From an uncultured Eubacteriales bacterium (lineage in GTDB: Bacteria; Bacillota; Clostridia; Oscillospirales; Acutalibacteraceae), in assembly GCA_900322105.1 (NCBI GenBank), contig ONYV01000019.1:1-10537 (forward strand): a stretch of 10,537 nt of DNA, in the 5' to 3' direction. Position 1 is the first letter of the stretch. Every line of letters begins with the position of its first letter. Positions 1 through 5,898 of this stretch are shown here, one piece after another. The notes beneath the pieces were generated by a model. That model did no database searches. It was not told the origin of the DNA and saw nothing but the letters and a program-made list of their open reading frames with translations. The translations under genes were made by a program, and so were the position numbers.

Positions 1-98
1 CCTCGACATACGTCAGTATGCCTTCGGAATTTCTGTACAATCTGACGAAAAATCTGACAGCGCATCTGCGGCACTATCTTTGTGCGGTATTGCCTTAA
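1..98 (+). repeat. Dispersed intergenic repeat, copy 1 (runs to window edge)
   Basis: This stretch aligns without gaps to 5354-5451. Over 11-98 against 5364-5451, 74 of 88 bases agree, and the last 39 (60-98 against 5413-5451) are identical. Positions 1-10 still match at 7 of 10, so the element probably continues past the window edge. Read on the minus strand it begins TTAAGGCAATACCGC and starts right after the T-run of the rplT terminator, so it lies outside the operon or in its distal 3' trailer. It encodes nothing convincing. It is a short repeat, possibly a MITE or REP-type element, although I could not find terminal inverted repeats. Confidence 0.8.
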
Positions 99-134
99 AA
101 ATAAGCACCTAAGAGAGTGAAGTCCCTTAGGTGC
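98..134 (-). terminator. Intrinsic terminator of the infC-rpmI-rplT operon
   Basis: On the minus strand a perfect 9-bp stem, GCACCTAAG with CTTAGGTGC (arms 126-134 and 105-113, 12-base loop), is followed by TTATTTTTAA. It starts 18 bases past the rplT stop codon. No other gene is nearby to use it. Confidence 0.92.
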
Positions 135-152
135 AAAATGTTTGATTGACGA

Positions 153-509
153 TCAAGCAAGGGCAGCCTTTGCTTTTTCTACCAGTGCAGTGAAAGCCTC
201 TGCGTCTGCAATTGCGATCTCAGAGAGCATCTTTCTGTTCAAAGTGATGCCTGCCTTCTTCAGACCGTTCATAAAGGTAGAATAGTTGATGCCGTTTGCC
301 TTGCAGCCGGAAGAAATACGAGTGATCCAGAGTCTTCTGAAATCTCTTTTCTTCTGCTTACGGCCGATGTATGCATAGTTGCCGCTCTTCATAACGGCTT
401 CTTTTGCCATCTTGAAATGCTTGCTCTTAGCGCCCCAATAGCCCTTTGCCAGCTTGAGGATCTTTTTTCTTCTTTTGCGTGTTGCCAACGCACCCTTTAC
501 TCTTGCCAT
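153..509 (-). CDS. rplT: 50S ribosomal protein L20
   Basis: This 118-residue protein has the usual L20 length and hallmarks. The strongly basic N-terminus (MARVKGALATRKRRKKILKL) is followed by the GYWGAKSKHFKMAKEAVMKS helix, then YAYIGRKQKKRDFRRLWITRI and a C-terminal half with YSTFMNGLKKAGI. L20 binds 23S rRNA early in assembly of the large subunit. In Bacillus and E. coli it is also the autogenous repressor of its own operon. The ATG has GGAGGT seven bases upstream (in 517-522). The gene is third and last in infC-rpmI-rplT, 60 bases after rpmI, and a strong terminator follows. L20 control here is inferred from the family and from the structured leader upstream of infC. Confidence 0.98.
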   Translation of the reverse strand: MARVKGALATRKRRKKILKLAKGYWGAKSKHFKMAKEAVMKSGNYAYIGRKQKKRDFRRLWITRISSGCKANGINYSTFMNGLKKAGITLNRKMLSEIAIADAEAFTALVEKAKAALA

Positions 510-569
510 TTTCTATACCTCCGATAATACTAATTAGTCTTCACGTTTTTGCCGTCTTACACTTAATGA

Positions 570-767
570 TTATTTGTAAGGGATCAGCATCTTGATTGCT
601 GCAACATTTGTCTTATCGGCAGCTACTGTCTTTCTCAGACCTCTTTTACGCTTTGTGGTCTTCTTGTTGAGGATGTGTGATTTGTTAGCGTGTGCGCGGA
701 TAACTTTACCGTTCTTAGAGAGCTTAAAACGTTTTTTTGCTCCGCTGTGTGTTTTGATCTTGGGCAT
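570..767 (-). CDS. rpmI: 50S ribosomal protein L35
   Basis: This 65-residue protein is typical of bacterial L35. It opens MPKIKTHSGAKKRFKLSKNG, continues through the HANKSHILNKKTTKRKRGLRK core, and ends MLIPYK. It is a small, very basic component of the large ribosomal subunit. The ATG is preceded by AAGGAGGAA with a six-base spacer, a very strong ribosome binding site. It starts 21 bases after the infC stop and precedes rplT, the order conserved in most Firmicutes. In Bacillus and E. coli it is co-regulated with rplT by L20. Confidence 0.98.
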   Translation of the reverse strand: MPKIKTHSGAKKRFKLSKNGKVIRAHANKSHILNKKTTKRKRGLRKTVAADKTNVAAIKMLIPYK

Positions 768-788
768 ACCAAGTTCCTCCTTATGTGG

Positions 789-1307
789 TTATTTATTTGA
801 CTTCGGTGCAAGGAACATAATCATGTTACGTCCCTCTAACTTTGCAGGCTTTTCGACATTGGCAAATTCCTGACAAGCATCGGCAAATTTCGTCATGATC
901 GCTGTACCAAGCTCGGGATGTCCCATTTCTCTTCCACGGAATTTGATGGTCACTTTTACCTTATCGCCGCTCTTGATAAACTTCTGCGTATGGTTGAGCT
1001 TTGTGTTAAAATCATGCGTATCAATATTCAGCGAAAGCCTCACTTCTTTGATATCGACAATATGCTGATTTCTTCTTGCTTCCTTTTCACGCTTTGCCTG
1101 TTCAAAGCGATATTTGCCGTAGTCCATGATCTTGCATACAGGCGGCTGTGCCTGCGGCGCGATCTTTACCAAGTCCAGATTTTTCTCTGCGGCCAGCTCC
1201 AGCGCTCTTGAAGCGGGCATAATGCCGAGCTGTCCTCCCTCAGAGTCGATCACTCTGACTTCCTTATCACGAATTTCCTCATTGATCTGAAGTTCCTGCT
1301 TGCTAAT
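789..1307 (-). CDS. infC: Translation initiation factor IF-3, AUU start codon
   Basis: The protein is 172 residues when started at the ATT codon 1305-1307. IF-3 binds the 30S subunit, keeps 50S off, and checks the start codon and initiator tRNA. The N-terminal domain begins QINEEIRDKEVRVI and includes LDLVKIAPQAQPPVCKIMDYGK. A basic linker (residues about 72-83) leads to the C-terminal domain with KEVRLSLNIDTHDF, KSGDKVKVTIKFRGREM and the terminal LEGRNMIMFLAPK. GGAGGTG lies seven bases before ATT. An in-frame ATG at 1356-1358 would add 17 unrelated residues, read through the leader and has no fitting ribosome binding site. A rare AUU start is the known way IF-3 limits its own synthesis in E. 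coli and relatives. First gene of the operon with rpmI and rplT. Confidence 0.96.
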   Translation of the reverse strand: MSKQELQINEEIRDKEVRVIDSEGGQLGIMPASRALELAAEKNLDLVKIAPQAQPPVCKIMDYGKYRFEQAKREKEARRNQHIVDIKEVRLSLNIDTHDFNTKLNHTQKFIKSGDKVKVTIKFRGREMGHPELGTAIMTKFADACQEFANVEKPAKLEGRNMIMFLAPKSNK

Positions 1308-1314
1308 CGTAAAG

Positions 1315-1321
1315 CACCTCC
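1315..1321 (-). promoter_or_regulatory. Ribosome binding site fixing the infC AUU start
   Basis: GGAGGTG on the minus strand is complementary to the 16S rRNA tail. It stands seven bases before ATT at 1305-1307 and is too far downstream to serve the ATG at 1358. This supports AUU as the true start codon. Confidence 0.88.
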
Positions 1322-1332
1322 ATTTTTTAGTA

Positions 1333-1372
1333 ACAAAAAGAAAAGCACGAACCGTCACCCGACCGCACGTGC
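1333..1372 (-). terminator. Terminator-like hairpin in the infC leader (attenuator)
   Basis: On the minus strand GCACG (1368-1372) pairs with CGTGC (1345-1349). Inner pairs (GC with GU, GUC with GAC, separated by single mismatches) close a GGGU loop. The stem is followed by TTTTCTTTTTGTT. It ends only about 12 bases before the infC ribosome binding site and lies inside the leader, so it would act as an attenuator and not as an operon end. Confidence 0.65.
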
Positions 1373-1483
1373 ATCAACAGCATAGCGCACCCCACCCTTT
1401 TTCGCAGAGCCGCTCCACTATTGACCCGTAACAGACGATACCTTACAGGTGAAAGCCTTGACTTTACTTTGTTTTACTTGATT

Positions 1484-1512
1484 ACTATACCATACTTTTT
1501 CTGCTTTGTCAA
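1484..1512 (-). promoter_or_regulatory. Sigma-A promoter of infC-rpmI-rplT
   Basis: A consensus TTGACA (1507-1512) is 17 bases from TATAGT (1484-1489), with a TGG extended -10 directly before the -10 box. The start site should be near 1477. Confidence 0.9.
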
Positions 1513-1614
1513 CTGTCTCAGCAGATTTTTGTTTTTGACCGCTCTGAAATTATCCGGGGAAAATGCGGCAAAGCAATAAAGTAACGCTTCACTAATTCGT
1601 GAAATGAAAACCTT

Positions 1615-2778
1615 TTATCTATCAATCAACTTTTTCAAGAAAGCCTTTGCCTCATCGTGATTGATAGCAGATACGCTTTTTCTCTCAAGGATTGACTCAA
1701 GCGCTTTACCATTAAATTGAGCTACCCCTCTTGAGTTTCGTCCTGCCCAGTGATGTTGAAGATTAGTCGTATGTATAAGCCTGTCGTCAAACGCTGAAAC
1801 AAGACGCGCAGTAATCTTCTTATGTTCATCTATTCCTATCAGATAAATCATGTAAACTGAATCTGAGGCAGACAGAAACTCCAATAGTTTATCGATATTG
1901 TACGCCTTAGGATTCCCATCTAAAAAGAGAACCTTTGTCTTAATATCCGTTTCCGTGACATATAACGGATATTTCTTTGAATAATCTCCGAGTTTATCCT
2001 CTGTCTTAAATGCCGGAAGCGGTGAACCGGAATGCAAGGCATCGACAATTTTATCTTTGAGTGTAGAGCCATCGTCTGTAATTAAATATTCTATCACACG
2101 TCCACGCACATTGACATTATCTATAAATGCCGCAATAGCAATTTCACCTTGAACCTTTGCAACTCTATCGTCAAGATCTCTGTTTAAGTCAATATATTCC
2201 GGAGAAGACAAAAACTGTTCTGCTCTTTCTACCGATGAAAGAATATTCTTTTCATCTGCAGAAGATATAGATATTTTAGGATTACGTCCCACAATATTGT
2301 TTGTACTTTCAACCAAACGTTCAAGATTATCTTGAAAAGACAGACCAACATGATATGCGAACAATTCTTGGAAGTTGTCAGGCTTATTCTCTATAGAGTC
2401 ATAATCAGGCATAATATCGCTTCCATTGAAACTTCCGCGAATGTTATCCACTCTTAGATTCTGTGAGGAATGACTAATCTTCTTCAGAAATGTTGAATTA
2501 GCCAACATCATGTGATTAGTATCTGAAGTTACAATACAAACGATAAACGGCTTACTGTCATATTTCTGTAAAGTCGATAAGGACAAAACCGTATTTCTCA
2601 TACGTTTACTTTTTGATTTGCTGAAACGTATTGCAAAATCTGACGAATAGAAAACCTTTCTGTCCTGCGTTAAATGAAATTGATCTTTGACCATAGACGA
2701 CAATTCTTTTTTATCACCTATTCCATTCAAATTTTGAATATAGGCAACAAGCCTGTTAATTGCATCACGATTATACAT
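1615..2778 (-). CDS. Probable type II restriction endonuclease, PD-(D/E)XK type
   Basis: A 387-residue protein encoded with a DNA methyltransferase; its ATG overlaps the methyltransferase end by 8 bases, with GGAG just upstream. I call it an endonuclease from this pairing and a plausible PD-(D/E)XK core at residues about 210-315. The core has a helix with E230 (RGRVIEYLI), then D265 and D278-I-K280 in TETDIKTKVLFLDGNP. A helix and a hydrophobic strand (YMIYLIGID) follow. The N-terminal third holds VFYSSDFAIRFSKSK and NSTFLKKISHSSQN and ends in FNGSDI, and the C-terminus has HHWAGRNSRGVAQFNGKALE. These look like conserved blocks of an endonuclease family, but I cannot name the family or the recognition site. 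The sequence is clearly A/T-richer than the flanking housekeeping genes, which suggests transfer. The catalytic residues are inferred from spacing alone. The frame is intact. Confidence 0.72.
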   Translation of the reverse strand: MYNRDAINRLVAYIQNLNGIGDKKELSSMVKDQFHLTQDRKVFYSSDFAIRFSKSKSKRMRNTVLSLSTLQKYDSKPFIVCIVTSDTNHMMLANSTFLKKISHSSQNLRVDNIRGSFNGSDIMPDYDSIENKPDNFQELFAYHVGLSFQDNLERLVESTNNIVGRNPKISISSADEKNILSSVERAEQFLSSPEYIDLNRDLDDRVAKVQGEIAIAAFIDNVNVRGRVIEYLITDDGSTLKDKIVDALHSGSPLPAFKTEDKLGDYSKKYPLYVTETDIKTKVLFLDGNPKAYNIDKLLEFLSASDSVYMIYLIGIDEHKKITARLVSAFDDRLIHTTNLQHHWAGRNSRGVAQFNGKALESILERKSVSAINHDEAKAFLKKLIDR

Positions 2779-3754
2779 CTCCGCTCCAATCCTGCAACGT
2801 CATTTGTGCATTGTTTGATTTTTTTTGAAGGGCAGCAGTATTTCTTTCCCAAAATACCCCGTCGGCATATCCTTGAATAGTGGTATCTGAATCAGCCATT
2901 TCAAGTCTTTTTTCTGCCCACACACAATATTGTTTGTCAATTTCAATTCCGACAAAATTACGATTAAGTTTTTTGGCTGTTACAGATGTTGACCCTGACC
3001 CCAAGAACGGATCAAATACTATATCGTTGGGATTAGAACTCGCTAAAATCAACTTAGCAAGCAGTTTTTCCGGCTTTTGTGTAGGATGATTTGTGTTTTC
3101 CGGCATCGACCAATACGGAATAGAAATGTCATCCCAGAAATTTGACGGATATGTATTCCTGAAATTCCCGTTTTCCGTTTCTTCCCAATCTTTTGGTTTT
3201 CCATCAACCTTATATGGAGCGATTACCTTGCGGCGAATTTTTACATCTTCCACATGAAACGTATACGACTTCGAGTTTGTAGCAAACCATATATCTTCCA
3301 TCCCATTTTTCCAGTTACTCAAAGCACCACGACCCTTTTCTCTTTGCCATGTGATACGATTCTGTATAAAAAAATGTTTTTTTAGAACGGTTCCAATCGC
3401 TGAGCTTGATTGCCAGTCACAGCACACATAAACGGTCGCATTAGGTTTTAAAAGAGGTATTACTTTTTCGATCCAGCTTTCTGTATATTCGATATACTGA
3501 TCATCTGTGGTTTTCTTGAACCTTTTACCATTGAAATCCTTATTGAGATTATAAGGTGGATCTGCAATCAATAAATCAACAAATCCGGCAGGTAGAAAGG
3601 GCATAACTTCAAAACAATCGCCCAAAATAGTTTTACCAAGAATATCAGATAACTCGACACTTTCATTTACTGTAATGCATTTTTCAAGATACTGACGACC
3701 ATCTTCCACGCTTATGGCTATCGTTTTATTACGTGCAGATTTTTCATTAATCAT
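2771..3754 (-). CDS. Type II DNA methyltransferase, beta class (probably N6-adenine)
   Basis: A 327-residue S-adenosylmethionine-dependent DNA methyltransferase that would protect host sites from the neighbouring endonuclease. The catalytic DPPY motif is at residues 65-68 (ADPPYNL). The cofactor-binding motif DPFLGSGST is at 248-256, preceded by NHPTQKP (222-228) and followed by GIEID (269-273). Catalytic motif before FxGxG is the beta-class order. DPPY is more usual for N6-adenine enzymes, though N4-cytosine cannot be excluded. Residues 70-215, between the two motifs, should hold the target recognition region. The start ATG has GAGGGG seven bases upstream. The gene begins 67 bases after scfB with no terminator between, and it overlaps the endonuclease by 8 bases, so the pair is one unit. 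Target sequence unknown; intact and likely active. Confidence 0.93.
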   Translation of the reverse strand: MINEKSARNKTIAISVEDGRQYLEKCITVNESVELSDILGKTILGDCFEVMPFLPAGFVDLLIADPPYNLNKDFNGKRFKKTTDDQYIEYTESWIEKVIPLLKPNATVYVCCDWQSSSAIGTVLKKHFFIQNRITWQREKGRGALSNWKNGMEDIWFATNSKSYTFHVEDVKIRRKVIAPYKVDGKPKDWEETENGNFRNTYPSNFWDDISIPYWSMPENTNHPTQKPEKLLAKLILASSNPNDIVFDPFLGSGSTSVTAKKLNRNFVGIEIDKQYCVWAEKRLEMADSDTTIQGYADGVFWERNTAALQKKSNNAQMTLQDWSGDV

Positions 3755-3786
3755 TGTAAGTCCCCTCTATTCGAATCGTGTTATAC

Positions 3787-3799
3787 AGCTGCATCAGCT
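3787..3799 (-). other. Short inverted repeat between scfB and the methyltransferase
   Basis: AGCTG and CAGCT flank a three-base loop, inside the 67-base gap before the methyltransferase. TATAAC follows at 3780-3785 on the minus strand but has no -35 box at the right distance. There is no T-run, so it is not a terminator. It might be an operator or chance. Confidence 0.25.
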
Positions 3800-3821
3800 T
3801 ATCCGATCATCACATCACACA

Positions 3822-5237
3822 TCACCTGCACTCTGTAAAGCAGTCCTCGCCGTCACAGGCGCTTTTTGGCTCATCCTGAAAATCCGCAAGAGCGGCTTTT
3901 ATCATGATAGCGCATTCCAGACGCTTTTTCTCCAGCTCACAGCCTACCTTGTGAGATTTCAGGATATTGCCCTCATATTGGTAGTTGTTGGCGTTGCATC
4001 CGCCGCTGCAATAGAACTTTGCCCAGCAGTTTTTGCAGTTTTCTTTGGAATAGACATTTGCCCTTGCAAAACGCAGCTTCATATCCTGATCGAACGTTCC
4101 GTCATTCAGGTTGCCCATCTTCCACTGTTCCTCTCCGACAAACTGATGACAGGGATAGATATCTCCCTGCGGCGTTACAGCGACATATTCGTTGCCGCAG
4201 CCACAGCCGCGCAGACGTTTGATCGCACAGGGACCCTGATCAAGGTCGATCATGAAATGGAAGAAGTTAAAATACTCTCCGCGCTTTCTCATGTCAATGA
4301 GGGTCTTTGCAAGACGTTCATATTCGTTAAAGACCATTGGCAGGTCATTTTCTTTGATCGAATAATCGAGCTTCGGGTCAGACACCACAGGCTCAATGGA
4401 AAGCTGCTCAAAACCAAGCTCCTTCATATGCAGCACATCGGCGGTAAAGTCTTTGCTGAAAGTCGTAAACGTACCTCGGATGTAATAATCCTTGTCACCC
4501 CTCCGAGAAACCAATTTCTGATATTTCGGCACGATGATATCATAGCATCCCTTGCCGTTGGGCGTGACGCGCAGCTTGTCGTTGACTTCCTTTCTGCCGT
4601 CCAGTGACAGCACACAATTGTGCATTTCACGGTTGATGAAGTCGATCTTTTCATCATCCAGCAGCAAGCCGTTGGTGGTGATGGTAAAGCGGAAGTTTTT
4701 GTTGTGCTGTTTTTCAATGCTTCTGGCATATTCCACCGTTTGTTTGACGACATCAAAGTTCATCAGCGGTTCGCCGCCGAAAAAGTCTACTTCAAGATTG
4801 TGTCTTGTTCCCGAATTGGCGATGATAAAATCGATCGCTTTTTTGGCGGTATTGAGAGACATCAGGCATCTTCCCTGACCGAAATCTCCCTTTGCCGCAA
4901 AGCAGTATTCACACCGCAGGTTACAGTCATGAGAGATGTTGATGCACATAGACTTGATCGGCGCTTTCGTCATCAGATCGGCAAACTGCTCGTAATCATC
5001 AGGCGAAAAGAGCTGACCCATATCATACAGTTCATACAGAGCCTCATACGCTTCTGTCAGGTCGTTTCTATCATATTTGTCAGAAAGCGCCGCATACATT
5101 TCCTCGGGCGGATCTTCTGTCATATTTTCACTGCAAAATTCCAGTACGTCATAGGTGATATCATCCAGCACATGAACTGCGCCGCTGTGTACATCAAGGC
5201 ATATATTGTATCCGTTCAGTTTATACTTATGTATCAT
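3822..5237 (-). CDS. scfB: SCIFF radical SAM maturase (thioether-forming)
   Basis: A 471-residue radical SAM enzyme that modifies the SCIFF peptide encoded just upstream. Family members such as CteB and Tte1186 form Cys-to-Thr thioether links (ranthipeptide class). Residues 1-85 (MIHKYKLNGYNICLDVHSGA onward) form the peptide-binding RRE-type domain. The [4Fe-4S]-SAM motif is C105-NLR-C109-EY-C112, with FFGGEP at 152-157 and ITTNG at 186-190. The SPASM region supplies auxiliary cluster cysteines C337, C345, C347, C363, C401, C404, C410, C414 and C433. The tail adds C461, C466 and C470. I start at 5237 because AAGGAG stands seven bases upstream of that ATG. The ATG at 5243 is one base from AAGGAG, and the one at 5291 lies inside a hairpin. 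No terminator follows. Confidence 0.96.
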   Translation of the reverse strand: MIHKYKLNGYNICLDVHSGAVHVLDDITYDVLEFCSENMTEDPPEEMYAALSDKYDRNDLTEAYEALYELYDMGQLFSPDDYEQFADLMTKAPIKSMCINISHDCNLRCEYCFAAKGDFGQGRCLMSLNTAKKAIDFIIANSGTRHNLEVDFFGGEPLMNFDVVKQTVEYARSIEKQHNKNFRFTITTNGLLLDDEKIDFINREMHNCVLSLDGRKEVNDKLRVTPNGKGCYDIIVPKYQKLVSRRGDKDYYIRGTFTTFSKDFTADVLHMKELGFEQLSIEPVVSDPKLDYSIKENDLPMVFNEYERLAKTLIDMRKRGEYFNFFHFMIDLDQGPCAIKRLRGCGCGNEYVAVTPQGDIYPCHQFVGEEQWKMGNLNDGTFDQDMKLRFARANVYSKENCKNCWAKFYCSGGCNANNYQYEGNILKSHKVGCELEKKRLECAIMIKAALADFQDEPKSACDGEDCFTECR

Positions 5238-5244
5238 TTTCATT

Positions 5245-5250
5245 CTCCTT
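5245..5250 (-). promoter_or_regulatory. Ribosome binding site deciding the scfB start
   Basis: AAGGAG is seven bases before ATG at 5235-5237 but only one base before the ATG at 5241-5243, so the downstream ATG is the start. The terminator-like hairpin at 5265-5300 ends 14 bases upstream. Confidence 0.85.
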
Positions 5251-5257
5251 GTCTGCA

Positions 5258-5300
5258 ATATAAAAGGCGGACTTAAGGCTCCCTCGCACAAAGACCGCCT
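5258..5300 (-). terminator. Terminator-like hairpin between scfA and scfB
   Basis: On the minus strand AGGCGG (5295-5300) pairs with CCGCCT (5265-5270). After one T-T mismatch, CTT pairs with AAG, giving nine pairs around a 16-base loop. TTTATATT follows. The T-run is imperfect, so termination may be partial, which would yield much scfA message and less scfB. A smaller stem, CGGCT with AGCCG, lies just upstream at about 5303-5320. Confidence 0.65.
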
Positions 5301-5353
5301 AACGGCTTAGCGCCACAGCCGCTTGCATATTTTTCGTCATCTTGCATAAAACC

Positions 5354-5451
5354 CCTTGAAACACGTCAGTATTCCTGCGAAATTTTGATGCAATTTGACA
5401 AAAAACTCTACGGCGCATCTGCGGCACTATCTTTGTGCGGTATTGCCTTAA
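5354..5451 (+). repeat. Dispersed intergenic repeat, copy 2 (between scfA and scfB)
   Basis: This is the second copy of the element at 1-98, in the same orientation. Positions 5413-5451 are identical to 60-98; the rest is diverged but aligns without a gap. It fills much of the 251-base gap between the precursor and maturase genes. Its TTAAGGCAATACC end faces scfA, about 37 bases past the scfA stop codon. It would be transcribed in any scfA-scfB read-through message. Confidence 0.85.
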
Positions 5452-5488
5452 CATCCGCCCTTTACATGGTTTCCTTTTGGTGCAAAAA

Positions 5489-5635
5489 TTACTTCTCACA
5501 CTTCTGGTTTGCAACTGTGCAAGAAGTCTTGCAGGCAGACTGGCAGGATGCCTGACATTCGCCGCATCCGCCCTTAACAGCAGATTCCTTGAGGTTAGCG
5601 CTGTTCAGCGTCTTGATGTGTTTGGTTGCCTTCAT
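5489..5635 (-). CDS. scfA: SCIFF peptide precursor (six Cys in forty-five)
   Basis: A 48-residue ribosomal peptide precursor and the substrate of the radical SAM maturase next to it. The leader MKATKHIKTLNSANLKESAV is the conserved SCIFF N-terminus. The core after G-G holds exactly six cysteines, C24, C27, C31, C35, C39 and C46, with the familiar CxxC, SACKTSC and TVANQKCE pattern. Thr37 and Thr40 near C35 and C39 are possible thioether acceptors, judged from characterised relatives; which ones react cannot be told from sequence. GGTGAT lies five bases before the ATG as ribosome binding site. The gene has its own promoter (5711-5739). The peptide is nearly universal in Clostridia, with a housekeeping or signalling role proposed more often than an antibiotic one. 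Confidence 0.96.
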   Translation of the reverse strand: MKATKHIKTLNSANLKESAVKGGCGECQASCQSACKTSCTVANQKCEK

Positions 5636-5710
5636 TCTAAATCACCCTTTCCAAAAAGCCGTTCCGTGCGTCCATTCCGTCCGCACATCACAGCCCTCTT
5701 TAATATCCCT

Positions 5711-5739
5711 ATCATACCACACTTTCCCCCCAATTTCAA
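5711..5739 (-). promoter_or_regulatory. Sigma-A promoter of scfA
   Basis: TTGAAA (5734-5739) is 17 bases from TATGAT (5711-5716), with TGG directly before the -10 box (extended -10). The predicted start near 5704 leaves a leader of about 70 bases. The -35 box sits six bases from the end of a GC-rich hairpin repeat. Confidence 0.85.
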
Positions 5740-5745
5740 CCCCCA

Positions 5746-5824
5746 GGCGGCAAGCTGCCGCCCCCCTGTGGGGAATCAGCGCAGAGCCTGCGGCGGCAAG
5801 CTGCCGCCCCCCTGTGGGGAATCA
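5746..5824. repeat. Two-copy GC-rich hairpin repeat upstream of scfA
   Basis: Two identical 33-base units at 5746-5778 and 5792-5824 (period 46) flank a 13-base spacer, GCGCAGAGCCTGC. Each unit contains a perfect 7-bp hairpin, GGCGGCA-AGC-TGCCGCC, followed by CCCC and GGGG that can form a second stem. The spacer plus the next G matches, as its reverse complement, the palindromic GCGCAGGCTCTGCGC at 5899-5913, which may be a third partial copy. This lies between the DUF3792-type gene and the scfA promoter. It resembles REP-type intergenic elements and could end or stabilise transcripts; no function is shown. Confidence 0.85.
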
Positions 5825-5898
5825 TTGGTGTTCTCTCTTCGCACCGCCATATTGCGGAATAGAATGTTCAACTCAAACGGACAAACAGCGAATCGGGA

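Larger units (their letters stand above)
1308..1477 (-). promoter_or_regulatory. Structured infC leader with attenuator, probable L20 leader
   Basis: The leader is about 170 bases from the inferred transcription start (near 1477) to the infC start. Two stems are visible. One is an 8-bp helix, ACCUGUAA with UUACGGGU (1443-1450 and 1424-1431). Its U-G pair fits RNA made from the minus strand, while the plus strand would have a C-A mismatch. The second is a terminator-like hairpin at 1345-1372. Bacillus subtilis carries an L20-responsive leader with transcription attenuation at the same place. Matching this leader to that RNA family is inference; I could not build a convincing antiterminator by eye. 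Outside the promoter, the gene-free stretch 1513-1614 shows only a weak hairpin at 1588-1603. Confidence 0.6.

Noticed and set aside
1308..1358. ATG-initiated infC with 17 extra residues
   Set aside because: The extension covers the attenuator T-run and the real Shine-Dalgarno, and is unlike any IF-3 N-terminus.
1588..1603. TTCAC/GTGAA hairpin as terminator of the restriction-modification unit
   Set aside because: Only five pairs and no U-run follows on the minus strand; too weak to call.
3714..4607. Long plus-strand open frame (297 codons) across the end of scfB and the start of the methyltransferase
   Set aside because: It is antisense to two strongly supported genes, has no recognisable motif or ribosome binding site, and reads as the reverse frame of coding sequence.
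5238..5291. Upstream ATG at 5291 as the scfB start
   Set aside because: It lies inside the terminator-like hairpin, lacks a Shine-Dalgarno site, and adds 18 residues before the usual family N-terminus MIHKYKLNGYN.
5299..5514. Minus-strand frame of 71 codons running from scfA into the repeat
   Set aside because: It overlaps scfA out of frame and mainly translates the dispersed repeat. No ribosome binding site was seen.
5746..5824. Two direct repeats as a minimal CRISPR array
   Set aside because: Only two units with a 13-base palindromic spacer and strong internal hairpins; no cas genes in the window.
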